From assembly GCF_009765965.1 (NCBI RefSeq), contig NZ_LMUL01000011.1:30542-94541 (forward strand): a DNA stretch of 64,000 bases, given 5' to 3'. Shown in pieces: positions 32,819 to 41,801 of the stretch; position 1 is the stretch's first letter, and every line of letters begins with the position of its first letter. The translations under genes were made by a program, and so were the position numbers. The stretch is from Caulobacter sp. S45. GTDB lineage: Bacteria > Pseudomonadota > Alphaproteobacteria > Caulobacterales > Caulobacteraceae. A model generated the notes under the pieces. The model was given only the letters and a program-made list of their open reading frames with translations. It did no database searches and was not told where the DNA came from.

Positions 32819-34417
32819 TCAGACCGAGGCCCGCTGGTGCAGCTTGGCGATCTGCTGCCAAGCCGACTCGATGCCGCCCTCCTGCCAGCCGGTGAGGTAG
32901 CTCAGATGCTCCCCAGCCAGATACAGACGACCGTCCGGCTCCAGCAGGGTCGGGTAGTATTTGGCGCGGCCCTCCTCGGTCCATTGCGCCCAGCCGCCCA
33001 TGTTGAACGGCACCCGGTGCCACGTGATCGAGAACGATCCCATGGCGTTTTCGGTATACTGCGGGAAGATCTTCTGGCCGGCGGCGAGGGCGTAAGCCTT
33101 GCGCTCGGCCAGGCTCATGGCGCTGATCCTCGCCGCCGGGGCGCCGTGAGGATAGAAACCCAGGATCACGCCCTTCTGCCCCATCCATCCGGTGGACGGC
33201 ACGCTGATGGTGCCGATCATGGGGTCGTCCACATAGACGTGGCCGCCGTAAATGTCGTAGTCCTCTTCCCAGAACCGGCGCTTCATCTCCAAGCCGATCT
33301 TGCCGACAAGGGCGTAGGACACGCCGCCCATGGCCTCCTTGAATTTCGGCGAGCACTGGACGTCCAGCCCCTTCAGCACCGACAGCGGAATGGTGCAGAC
33401 GCAGTAGTCGGCGGTGACCGAGCCCTTCTGGCCGGCGCCGTCGGTGTAATAGACGGTGATGTTCGTCGGTGTCTGGGTGATCTTCTCCACCGCGTGCTGC
33501 AGCTGGACAGTCGGCTTGAGGTTTCTGTAGAAATGGACAGGAAGCTGGTCCATGCCGCCGACCGGCTCGAACATGGTGCGCTGCATGTCGAGCGCCGAGA
33601 CGGATTTCAGCGTCCGCCAGGTCTGCGACTTCAGAAGGTCGGTGAGCCGATAGGGGGTCGAATCCTTGCCGGGGCCCGGATCGAGGCCGGCGCCCGGGTT
33701 GATCAGGGGGCCGCGGCCCTCCGTACCAATGTATGAGAAGTCATCTTTGGTGAGGTAGCCTTCGCTGCGCAGGTAATCGAGAAACATCTCCTTGTCGCCG
33801 GGCCCGAACTCCGCGTCGAGCGCGCCCTGACGGACCTGCTTCGCCAGCATCTCGGTGGCGTAGCCGCGCATGTCGGCCGCCACTTCGGCCTTGTGGATCG
33901 GCTTGCCGGCCAGGGGACCGGAGCCCTTCTCGAAGTTGATGAAGGAGTGGTCGTTGTCGTTGTTGAACAGCTCCACCGGCATGCCGAACTTGCGAGTGTA
34001 GTGTAGATAGCCTTTGTGAAAGTAGGGAATCCGCCAGGGCCCGGCGTTGATGTAGGAGCCGTCCGAGAAGTCGCAGGTCTCGGTTTCACCGCCGATTTCA
34101 GTCTGGACCGTGCCTTTGCGGGCGGTGAACGAACGGCCGCCGATGCGATTGCGGCCTTCCAAAACGGTGACGTCATAGCCTGCGTTGCTGAGCTCGTATG
34201 CCGCGGTCATGCCGGCCACCCCAGTGCCCAGCACGATCACCTTCTTGCCCTTACCCCCGCCGGACAACGCCGGCGGCGTCGCCGCCCGCGCTTCGATGCC
34301 GAAGCCCAGGGCGCTCATGCCGGCCATGATCAGGGCCGTGCCCCCTACGCCGCCCAGGCTCTCCAGAAACGTGCGTCGACTGAAGGACGCACCTTCGGGA
34401 TTGGCGGCCATAGGCAT
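32819..34417 (-). CDS. Exported flavin amine oxidase/dehydrogenase (copy 1)
   Basis: This 532-residue FAD enzyme starts at ATG 34417 after AGGGGAATTCC. A Tat signal is present (SFSRRTFLESL), then GTGVAG (residues 64-69), RIGGRSF, INAGPWRIPYFHKG, the substrate-domain centre EPVGGMDQLPVHF and the C-terminal FAD motif LAGEHLSYLTGWQEG. It is a clear paralogue of the 28100 enzyme, sharing NAGPWRIPY and GWQEG. It opens the minus-strand catabolic transcription unit and is divergent from the TonB receptor gene. The substrate is unknown; the attached cytochrome suggests a dehydrogenase. Confidence 0.93.
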   Translation of the reverse strand: MPMAANPEGASFSRRTFLESLGGVGGTALIMAGMSALGFGIEARAATPPALSGGGKGKKVIVLGTGVAGMTAAYELSNAGYDVTVLEGRNRIGGRSFTARKGTVQTEIGGETETCDFSDGSYINAGPWRIPYFHKGYLHYTRKFGMPVELFNNDNDHSFINFEKGSGPLAGKPIHKAEVAADMRGYATEMLAKQVRQGALDAEFGPGDKEMFLDYLRSEGYLTKDDFSYIGTEGRGPLINPGAGLDPGPGKDSTPYRLTDLLKSQTWRTLKSVSALDMQRTMFEPVGGMDQLPVHFYRNLKPTVQLQHAVEKITQTPTNITVYYTDGAGQKGSVTADYCVCTIPLSVLKGLDVQCSPKFKEAMGGVSYALVGKIGLEMKRRFWEEDYDIYGGHVYVDDPMIGTISVPSTGWMGQKGVILGFYPHGAPAARISAMSLAERKAYALAAGQKIFPQYTENAMGSFSITWHRVPFNMGGWAQWTEEGRAKYYPTLLEPDGRLYLAGEHLSYLTGWQEGGIESAWQQIAKLHQRASV

Positions 34418-35135
34418 GCGGAATTCCCCTCTCGATCTGGGCACGTTTGGATCGCTGGCGCCCGGCCATCGACCTCTTGCAGGCTTAGCGCTTAGCACAG
34501 TCCAATTGGCGTCAAACGGAATCGCCCTCCGCCCTGCGGCTTGAGTCGGCTTCTGGCTAAGACCCGGGCGCCAATCTTTTGATTCCGCCACAAAACCGAT
34601 CATCGTCGGTAAGTTTATCCTATTGCAACATAATGAAATTCAGAGCGAGTCGAGTCTCGCGCTCGACGCCCACAAGATTGACAAGATGTGCACAAGTTAA
34701 TGGCGGCCATATTTGTCATATGTTTCCTGATGGTCGCAGGCAGCGATGAGAAAAATCTCCCCGTATAGACTCATTTGATTCCGCAACAGGTTATTCGCGT
34801 ACTGCGAATTCAGGCGCACCAGACCTGTTTGGAAGTGATTGTGGCGGGAACGTAGAGGGATGTACGTACTTAACATGTGCAAATCTGGGCCGGACAGGCG
34901 GAGATTGAGCGAGTTTTAGGCAATCGAAATTTTTCTCATGGGGCGAGCCCGAGGCTGTCTTGTTTTTGGCTGTAGTCCTGACCTGACTGAATGCGAAGTC
35001 AGAGAAATTCATTGCAACATAAGCAGCGCTGCAATGGCGACTCGATCTCGTTCTATATTGTCTATATTTCGGCTATTATTGAAATAGGATCGATTCCGAG
35101 TGTTGTAATCCAATGGCTGTCAAAGAGGGGATGCT
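34418..35135. promoter_or_regulatory. Divergent regulatory region, AT-rich
   Basis: This 718-bp stretch separates the catabolic unit (minus) from the TonB receptor (plus). It is visibly richer in A and T than its surroundings, especially 34600-35110. ATTGCAACATAA occurs exactly twice (34622-34633 and 35011-35022), flanking the region. The second copy is about 115 bp upstream of the receptor start. These are candidate operator half-sites for a regulator encoded elsewhere. No gene is seen inside. Confidence 0.5.
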
Positions 35136-37841
35136 ATGAATAGCAGCGGATTATACGTAGGAGTAAGCATATTTGCCTTGATGTCCTGCGCAACTGCAGC
35201 ATATGGCCAAGAATCTAATCCTAAAAATACAGATCCGAACGCGAGCGCTAGCGGGGCTAGCGCCGTTTCCGAGGTCATCGTCACGGGGACGCGCCAAACC
35301 GGCGTGCGGGCGGCCGACAGCGCCGCGCCGGTCGAGGTCGTGGGCGGCCAACAACTGAAGCAAACGGGCTCTGTCGACATCGCGAGCGCCCTGGCGGTCG
35401 CGGTGCCTTCCCTGAACATCCAGACCGACGGCGCCGACGCCTCGGCGGTGCACGTTCTGGCCAACCTGCGGGGCCTCAGTCCCGATGACACCCTGGTCCT
35501 GGTCAACGGTAAGCGCCGACACTCGACATCCAACCTCGCCGTCGACAGCGGCAGCGTGTTTTCCGGTTCGGCTTCGACCGACCTGAATTATATCCCTGAG
35601 GATGCGATCGACCACATCGAGGTGCTGACGGACGGCGCTTCCGCCCAGTACGGCTCGGACGCCATCGCCGGCGTGGTCAATATCATCCTCAAAAAGAACG
35701 CCTCTGGTGGGTTGATCGATGCCAGCGGCGGCCAATACTACATGGGCCAGGGCGTGACCAGTCAACTGGCCTACAACCAGGGTTTCAACCTCAACGACAA
35801 GGGTTTCGTCAATATCACCCTTGAGGAGCGCACTCAGGCTCACACGGTTCTGGGTTGCGGCGACGACCGCCTTCAAAGTGCGAATTGCGCTGCGCTTCCG
35901 GTCGGAGGTGGAACCAACGCCACGGTGGCGAACCTCAATGGCGTCGTAAATGCTTCGGGCTACCCGCATGAAAACCAGATCACGGGCAACCCACAATCCG
36001 CAATCTATAACAGTTTTGTCAACGGAGCCTACGACCTCACGCCGGATATACAGCTCTATGGCTTCGGAAACTACTCTTACAATGCCTCCGAGCACTACGA
36101 GAACTACCGCATTCCCGCCAAGGTCGGCGCCTGTGTCGACAACATCGGCTCCTACAACTCCACCACGGGAGTGTGCACCGGTGGCACGGCGGCTATCCCG
36201 ATTCCGACCGGTTTCAGTCCCAGCGAGAAGTTCGACGAAACGGACTACTCGATAACGGCGGGCGCGAAGGGCTCGAAGTATGGGTGGAATTGGGACCTGT
36301 CCACCACATACGGGGATAACAGCACCAAGGTCTATGTCATCAACACCGCCAATGCTGCCACGTTCACCACCTTGCAGGACGCCTCGGCCACGCCGGTCGC
36401 CTATCCGACCCACACCATCTATGACGGTTCGTTCGACGCCTCGGAATGGACGGGCAACCTGGATGTAGACAAGGCCTTCGAGATCGGCCTGGCGGCGCCG
36501 CTTAACGTCGCCTTCGGCGTCGAAGGACGCCGCAACACTTACAGCATCGGCGCCGGCGAACCTGAGGCCTACTTCGGGTCCGGCGCGCAGTCCTTCTTCG
36601 GTTATGCGCCGACGGACGCGGGCAACTATTCGCGCACAAACGTCGCCGGCTACCTGGATTTAGCGACCAGCCCGCTTAAAAACCTGAAGGTGGACATAGC
36701 CGGCCGCTTCGAACACTACAGCGACTTCGGCAACGCCCCGACGGGGAAGCTCACCCTCCGTTACGACTTCTCAGACGCCATCGCCATTCGCGGCACGATC
36801 AGTGACGGTTTCCGGGCGCCGACCCTGGCGGAGGAGTTCTATTCCGGCTTGAACGTCGGCCCAACGTCGGTGTCCGGCCAATTGCCGCCGAATTCCAGCG
36901 CCGCCGAAGCGGCCGGCTTCTCGGCCCTGAGGCCTGAGCTGTCGACCAACTACAGCTTGGGCCTCGTCCTGCATCCCATTCCCAGGCTCCAGATCACGCT
37001 CGACGCCTATGATATCGTCCTGAGAGACCGGATACTGACCAGCGCCAGCTTCGTGGGTCTGAACGCCTACTGCGTTTCAAATGCCCTGACCGTTCAGACC
37101 GAGCCCAACCCTGTGAACCTCACATGCCCCGCCGGCTCGACGGCCAAAGATGTCGTGGTGGCTCCGGGCGTGCTCTCGGCCATCGCGGGTCGGGGCGTGG
37201 ATATCAACGGCCTGACCAATGTCGGCGTTGCGGCCTTCATCAACGCAGTCAACACCAATACTGATGGTTTGGATGCGACCGCCAGCTATGCGTCGGACTT
37301 CGGAGACTTCGGACATGTGGATTGGTCCCTCGGATTCAACTACAGCCACACCTATGTGACGGCCGTCGCCCCGTTGCCGCCGTCCGTGGCGGTGACCAAT
37401 CCCGCGCTGGTCAGCGGCCTGGGCATCAGCCAGCAAAATTTCTTGACGCAGATTTCCCAGAGCCAGCTGACGACGGCTCAACCCCGTGAAAAGGCGATTC
37501 TCCAGGCCCATTGGACGAAGGGTCCGTTCAGCGTGAACCTGCGTGAGACGGTCTATGCCGACATGTCCGAATACGCGACCTTTCCCACGCTCTCGAAAAA
37601 TGTTCTGGAGACGATTCCCACGACCGGGATCACCGATCTGGACGTGGGCTATCGCATAAATAAATATCTCAAGCTCGATGTGGGCGCCGACAACCTGCTC
37701 AACGTGAAGCCGCCGATCACGCCTCAGGGCTCGACCGGCCAGCCGATCAATGGAAACACCGTCTATAACTTACCTTTGAGCTTTGCTCCCTGGAATCCGA
37801 ACGGCGGCTACTACTACGCCCGTGTGACTCTGACCTTCTGA
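35136..37841 (+). CDS. TonB-dependent outer-membrane receptor
   Basis: This 901-residue protein has a signal peptide (VSIFALMSCATAAYG). The TonB box region SEVIVTGTRQ leads into a plug domain with TLVLVNGKRRHSTSNLAVD and GASAQYGSDAIAGVVNIILK. A 22-strand barrel follows, ending in an aromatic residue (YYYARVTLTF). ATG 35136 follows GAGGGG. It imports a large or scarce substrate across the outer membrane using TonB. Its divergence from the amine oxidase/acylase genes suggests it takes up the compound they degrade. The type resembles receptors for peptides or polyphenols more than classical siderophore receptors, but specificity cannot be read. Confidence 0.93.
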   Translation: MNSSGLYVGVSIFALMSCATAAYGQESNPKNTDPNASASGASAVSEVIVTGTRQTGVRAADSAAPVEVVGGQQLKQTGSVDIASALAVAVPSLNIQTDGADASAVHVLANLRGLSPDDTLVLVNGKRRHSTSNLAVDSGSVFSGSASTDLNYIPEDAIDHIEVLTDGASAQYGSDAIAGVVNIILKKNASGGLIDASGGQYYMGQGVTSQLAYNQGFNLNDKGFVNITLEERTQAHTVLGCGDDRLQSANCAALPVGGGTNATVANLNGVVNASGYPHENQITGNPQSAIYNSFVNGAYDLTPDIQLYGFGNYSYNASEHYENYRIPAKVGACVDNIGSYNSTTGVCTGGTAAIPIPTGFSPSEKFDETDYSITAGAKGSKYGWNWDLSTTYGDNSTKVYVINTANAATFTTLQDASATPVAYPTHTIYDGSFDASEWTGNLDVDKAFEIGLAAPLNVAFGVEGRRNTYSIGAGEPEAYFGSGAQSFFGYAPTDAGNYSRTNVAGYLDLATSPLKNLKVDIAGRFEHYSDFGNAPTGKLTLRYDFSDAIAIRGTISDGFRAPTLAEEFYSGLNVGPTSVSGQLPPNSSAAEAAGFSALRPELSTNYSLGLVLHPIPRLQITLDAYDIVLRDRILTSASFVGLNAYCVSNALTVQTEPNPVNLTCPAGSTAKDVVVAPGVLSAIAGRGVDINGLTNVGVAAFINAVNTNTDGLDATASYASDFGDFGHVDWSLGFNYSHTYVTAVAPLPPSVAVTNPALVSGLGISQQNFLTQISQSQLTTAQPREKAILQAHWTKGPFSVNLRETVYADMSEYATFPTLSKNVLETIPTTGITDLDVGYRINKYLKLDVGADNLLNVKPPITPQGSTGQPINGNTVYNLPLSFAPWNPNGGYYYARVTLTF

Positions 37842-37914
37842 TGCTAGACCCAGCCGGAGGGCCCTTTCCGCATCGGAGGGGCTCCTTCGTGTTGCGCGCT
37901 GCGGCGGTTTCATC
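37842..37914 (+). terminator. Weak hairpin after the TonB receptor gene
   Basis: GGAGGGCCCTTTCC (37857-37870) can pair imperfectly with GGAGGGGCTCC (37876-37886), and TTCGTG follows. The stem is interrupted and has no T-run, so it may only attenuate transcription into the next gene. Confidence 0.25.
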
Positions 37915-39906
37915 ATGGTCATTGCGCCTTTCGGATCGCTGACGGCCGCTGTCGAGCACGCGTCGGCCGTATTGGCGTCCGATCCGGCGACCGCCCAGCG
38001 CGAAGCGGAGGCGATCCTTGCGCTCAGCCCACGCGATCCTCGCGCCTTGCTCGTGCTAGCTTCCGCCCAGCGCCGACAAGGCCACCCGGCGGCGGCCCTG
38101 TCGATCCTGCTTCCGCTCGCCAAAGCGTACCCTCGCGCAGCCCACACTCAATACGAGCTCGGCTGCACGCTCGTCGCCCAGAACCAGCCGGCGCGGGCCA
38201 TGGCCGCGCTTCGCCAGGCGACGGCCCTCAAGCCGGATCTCGCCGAAGCTTGGCGAGCCCTTGGTCAGCTGCTGTTTGCGCAAGGCGACAACCCCGCAGC
38301 CGACGCCGCCTTCGCGGCCAGCGATCGGGCCCTGGTCCGCGATCCCGCGCTCGCGCCCGCCGCAGAGGCGCTTTATCGAGGTCGGCTACAGGAAGCCGAA
38401 CAACGACTTCGCAACCTGCTTACGGCGCGGCCGAACGATGTGGCTGCACTGTGGCTCATGGCGCAGACGCTCGGCCGGCTGGGACGTCATCGAGACGCCG
38501 GGACGCTGCTCGATCACGCCCTGCGCCTCGAACCGGCCCATGACGGCGCAAGGCTCGCCTACGCCAACGCCCTTTTCCAGCAACAGAAGACCGCCGAGGC
38601 TATTGCCGAACTCCAGCCCCTTCTCGACAGACATCCGTCCGAGCCGACCTATCTCAACCTGCTTGCTGGATGCCTGACCCTTCTGGGGGATCTCAAGCGG
38701 GTCATCGCCATCTATGAGACCTTGCTGACCGATTATCCCAGGCAGCCGAAGATTTGGCTCAACTACGGACACGCTCTGCGGACCGTCGGCAAACGATCGG
38801 ACGCCGTGGCGGCTTATCGCCAGGCGATCGCTCTTTCGCCGGATTATGGCGAGGCCTACTGGAGCCTAGCCGATCTCAAGGTGGAACCTCTCTCGCTTGA
38901 CGACGAAAAGGCCATTGGCGGCCAGCTCGGCCGCTCGGACCTGGGCGAGGAGGATCGGCTCCACCTGCACTACGCCTTAGGCAAGGCGTTGGACGATCGC
39001 GGCTGGCACGCTGCTGCGTTCGATCATTACGTCAAGGGCGCCCAGATTCGCTTGCGGATCGCCTGCCACGACCCCGGCGAATTGCCGGCAACGCTTGCGC
39101 AAGCCAAAGTCGCGTTCAGCCGATCCTTCTTTTCGAAACGTCGAGGGTGGGGATGTCCCGCCGAGGATCCGATCTTCATCGTCGGCCTGCCCAGGTCTGG
39201 ATCGACACTGATCGAACAAATCCTGGCCAGCCACTCGATGGTCGAAGGCACGATGGAGTTGTCCGACATCGGCATCATCGCCAAGGACCTCGGATGGCCG
39301 AGCGCGGACTATACCGCCGCGGTGGCCGATCTGGACGCGGCGACGGCGAAGGCGCTGGGCGAGTGCTACCTCCAGCGCACCCGCGTCTATCGCGAGCTCG
39401 GTCTGCCCCGCTTCGTCGACAAGATGCCCAATAACTTCCAGCAGCTGGCCCTGATCCACCTGATCCTGCCCAACGCCAAAATTATCGATGCGCGGCGCCA
39501 CCCGCTGGCGGCCTGCTTTTCCGCCTTCAAGCAGCATTTTGCCCAGGGCCAGGATTTCTCCTACGACCTCGGCGATCTCGGTCGATACTATCGCGATTAC
39601 GTGGACATCATGGATCATGTCGATCGGGTGCTGCCCGGCCGCGTGCATCGGGTGATCTACGAAGACTTGATCGAGAACACTGAGGCGGAGATCCGTCGTC
39701 TGCTTGACTATTGCGGCCTTCCCTTCGAAGAGGCATGCCTGCGGTTCTACGACACTGATCGGGCGGTCAGGACGGTGAGTTCGGAACAGGTGCGCCGCCC
39801 GATCTTCCGCGACAGCCTTGAGCAGTGGCGTAACCACGAGGCCTTCTTAGATCCCCTGAAGGCCTCGCTGGGCGATGTTCTGGATTACTGGCGCGGGACG
39901 AACTGA
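37915..39906 (+). CDS. TPR-repeat sulfotransferase family protein
   Basis: In this 663-residue protein, residues ~1-330 form about eight tetratricopeptide repeats (for example RALLVLASAQRRQGHPAAAL and AEAWRALGQLLFAQGDNPAA). Residues ~415-655 are a sulfotransferase domain with the PAPS-binding loop FIVGLPRSGSTLIEQIL (about residue 420) and the later PNAKIIDARRHPLA, which binds the 3'-phosphate. Such fusions are frequent beside TonB receptors in Caulobacterales and sphingomonads. It lies 73 bp downstream of the receptor on the same strand, probably co-transcribed. The acceptor is unknown. It may modify a surface molecule or the receptor's ligand. Confidence 0.9.
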   Translation: MVIAPFGSLTAAVEHASAVLASDPATAQREAEAILALSPRDPRALLVLASAQRRQGHPAAALSILLPLAKAYPRAAHTQYELGCTLVAQNQPARAMAALRQATALKPDLAEAWRALGQLLFAQGDNPAADAAFAASDRALVRDPALAPAAEALYRGRLQEAEQRLRNLLTARPNDVAALWLMAQTLGRLGRHRDAGTLLDHALRLEPAHDGARLAYANALFQQQKTAEAIAELQPLLDRHPSEPTYLNLLAGCLTLLGDLKRVIAIYETLLTDYPRQPKIWLNYGHALRTVGKRSDAVAAYRQAIALSPDYGEAYWSLADLKVEPLSLDDEKAIGGQLGRSDLGEEDRLHLHYALGKALDDRGWHAAAFDHYVKGAQIRLRIACHDPGELPATLAQAKVAFSRSFFSKRRGWGCPAEDPIFIVGLPRSGSTLIEQILASHSMVEGTMELSDIGIIAKDLGWPSADYTAAVADLDAATAKALGECYLQRTRVYRELGLPRFVDKMPNNFQQLALIHLILPNAKIIDARRHPLAACFSAFKQHFAQGQDFSYDLGDLGRYYRDYVDIMDHVDRVLPGRVHRVIYEDLIENTEAEIRRLLDYCGLPFEEACLRFYDTDRAVRTVSSEQVRRPIFRDSLEQWRNHEAFLDPLKASLGDVLDYWRGTN

Positions 39907-40084
39907 AGCTTTCTGGGACGCGCTGATTGTCCCTCGGGCGATCATGTGTGGACGATGCTGTGAGGGCAGAAGGACCCGTCAGCTCGGCTCCTTGCTCAGA
40001 GGCCACGAGCAGCGTCCATCCCAATTGCCATCGAAAAGAGATTGGCGGAATTTCCCCTCAGCCGGCGGGCTCAGGCCAACGTCG

Positions 40085-40596
40085 AAGGCAGGCCTCACCA
40101 TCTTCGAATTCGCAGACAATCTCGCGCCGGCGTTTCGCGAGATCAACAGCCAGTGGATCAGCTCTGTGTATCGCTGGAGCAGACCGATCTGGATATTCTT
40201 GAAAGCCCGCGTGCGGATCATCGACAGGGGCGGCGATGTATTGTTCGTGGAGGCTGACGGGTTGGGCGTGGTCCGGGCTGCGCCCTTCAGAAGACTGGCG
40301 AAGATCAGTACGAATTGACCAAGATGGGCGTGCTGGAAACCGTTCGCGGCCGCAAGGCTGGGGAATTCCTGCTCAAGGCCGTCATCGCGCGCGCCGGTCA
40401 GAGGGGGGCGAAGCGGTTGTATCTGCTATCGAACAGGAAGTCGGCAGCGGCCATTCACCTCTATGAGAAGCTCGGCTTCCGCCACGACGAGCGCGTCATG
40501 CGCGAGTTCGGCTCCCACTATGAACGGTGCGACGTGGCCATGCTCTATCGCGGGTCCCGCGAGCGGCTGCCCAGGAAAGCGGCGCCGGCGCTATAA
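40085..40596 (+). pseudogene. Frameshifted GNAT acetyltransferase gene
   Basis: Three pieces in two frames reconstruct a GNAT protein. The first is LTIFEFADNLAPAFREINSQ and WISSVY (to about 40172), followed by LEQTDLDILESPRAD in the next frame. The second is IIDRGGDVLFVEADGLGVV, back in the first frame (to about 40287). The third is QKTGEDQYELTKMGVLETVR, then GRKAGEFLLKAV, to TAA at 40596. At least three single-base changes are needed to restore it, near 40173, 40218 and 40287. The C-terminal two thirds from ATG 40315 remain open (93 codons) with the acetyl-CoA loop RGRKAGEFLL, but an N-terminal strand is missing. Confidence 0.75.
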
Positions 40597-40759
40597 CCGG
40601 CCGCCGAACAGCCGCAGGGGGAACGCCGTTCGACGAGATAGTTGACGCCGTCGACTGACCGCGGGAGGCTTTCGTCATGGAAGACGCCACGCTGCGGTCA
40701 GGTCGTTCAATCGCGGAGCGTGGTGAGACTTGGCGGCTGGGCCTTAGGTCGTGAGCCGC

Positions 40760-41329
40760 ATGGGGATCGGGACAGTCGCCGCCGTGGCGCAGCCCACGCT
40801 CCGGATAGCTCAGCTGGGCGACATTCCGCGTTTGGAGGCGCTCATCGAGGCCTCCGTGCGGAGTCTGCAAACCGGCGACTACACACCAGAGCAGATCGAA
40901 CGCGCTCTACGCCTGGTTTTCGGGGTCGATCGCCGCCTGATCGCCGATGAGACCTATTTCGTCTTCGAGGCGGAAGGCGAGCTTGTCGCCTGCGGCGGCT
41001 GGAGCTTCCGGCGAACTCTGTTCGGCGCCGACGCCATCCATAGCCGCAACGACGCCGAGCTAGAGCCCGGGCGGGAGGCCGCCAAGATCCGCGCCTTCTT
41101 CGTCGCCCCGGCTTGGGCGCGGCGCGGACTCGGAGCGCGGCTGTTGGCCCATTGCGAGGCCGAGGCCGCCGCTCGCGGTTTCAGGGCGCTGGAGATGGGG
41201 GCGACGCTCACCGGCGTGCCCCTCTACGCCCGCTACGGCTATGCGGAGGTGGAGCGAATTGAGACGCCGCTCGCCGACGGGCTCGGCCTGCCGATCGTGC
41301 GCATGGGCAAGCGCATCGAGGGGAGATGA
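40760..41329 (+). CDS. GNAT family N-acetyltransferase
   Basis: This 189-residue protein starts at ATG 40760; a GTG at 40751 in the same frame is an alternative. A GNAT fold is clear: TLRIAQLGDIPRLEALIEAS at the N-terminus, IRAFFVAPAWARRGLGARLL for motif A (acetyl-CoA pyrophosphate loop RRGLGA) and LYARYGYAEVERIE for motif B. It acetylates an unknown amine or protein N-terminus in the cytoplasm. It stands just downstream of the broken GNAT but is not closely similar to it. Confidence 0.9.
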   Translation: MGIGTVAAVAQPTLRIAQLGDIPRLEALIEASVRSLQTGDYTPEQIERALRLVFGVDRRLIADETYFVFEAEGELVACGGWSFRRTLFGADAIHSRNDAELEPGREAAKIRAFFVAPAWARRGLGARLLAHCEAEAAARGFRALEMGATLTGVPLYARYGYAEVERIETPLADGLGLPIVRMGKRIEGR

Positions 41330-41739
41330 ATGGGATGGGGATGGCGAACACGGTGGGGGAGGGCGCGGGGCTTCTGGCCGACGACTCCGCAGAGACGGGG
41401 CGGTGCAGGCTCGGCGTGCTGCGTCGTCGGCCATACGATCCGCGCGCTGCCCTGATCGTCGCCTCCGCCGACCTCAACCTCTTGGCCGTCTGCGTTGGGC
41501 TGGGAGGCAAGTACGAGGTGGCGCGCATCAACGCCCGCCTCGTCGCCGAATGTCCCAACCAGTCGAAGGGGAGGCTGAGCCTCGGCCACGTCCCTGCCGT
41601 TTCGACAATGCCCACGGGGACGAGATCGATCCGGAAGCGGTCAAAGCCCCACGCGCCGTCGGCGGCAAGCGCTCCGGCAAAATCAACTCAGCAGAGTAAA
41701 TGGCGCAGTGTCGAACAAAGGTCTTGTCAATTACGATAG
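41326..41739 (+). CDS. Uncertain small gene overlapping the GNAT stop
   Basis: ATG 41326 overlaps the GNAT stop codon as in a coupled gene. The first 85 residues are protein-like: RRRPYDPRAALIVASADLNL, then LAVCVGLGGKYEVARINARL. After about 41585 this frame becomes Ser/Arg-rich, while a neighbouring frame reads FDNAHGDEIDPEAVKAPRAV and GGKRSGKINSAE. That pattern fits a one-base frameshift in a gene ending near 41699. I do not recognise the family. Confidence 0.35.
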   Translation: MNGMGMANTVGEGAGLLADDSAETGRCRLGVLRRRPYDPRAALIVASADLNLLAVCVGLGGKYEVARINARLVAECPNQSKGRLSLGHVPAVSTMPTGTRSIRKRSKPHAPSAASAPAKSTQQSKWRSVEQRSCQLR

Positions 41740-41801
41740 GTAGAGCAGTGTTGGCGCCGGGATAATTGAGCATCCGTCCATTCAAACTTAGGAGTATTGG
41801 A

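Noticed and set aside
35151-36413. 420-codon minus-strand frame inside the TonB receptor gene
   Set aside because: It lies entirely opposite the receptor plug and barrel start, which match the family strongly. High GC at third positions leaves antisense frames open.
37077-37511. 144-codon minus-strand frame
   Set aside because: It is antisense to the TonB receptor barrel; no independent support.
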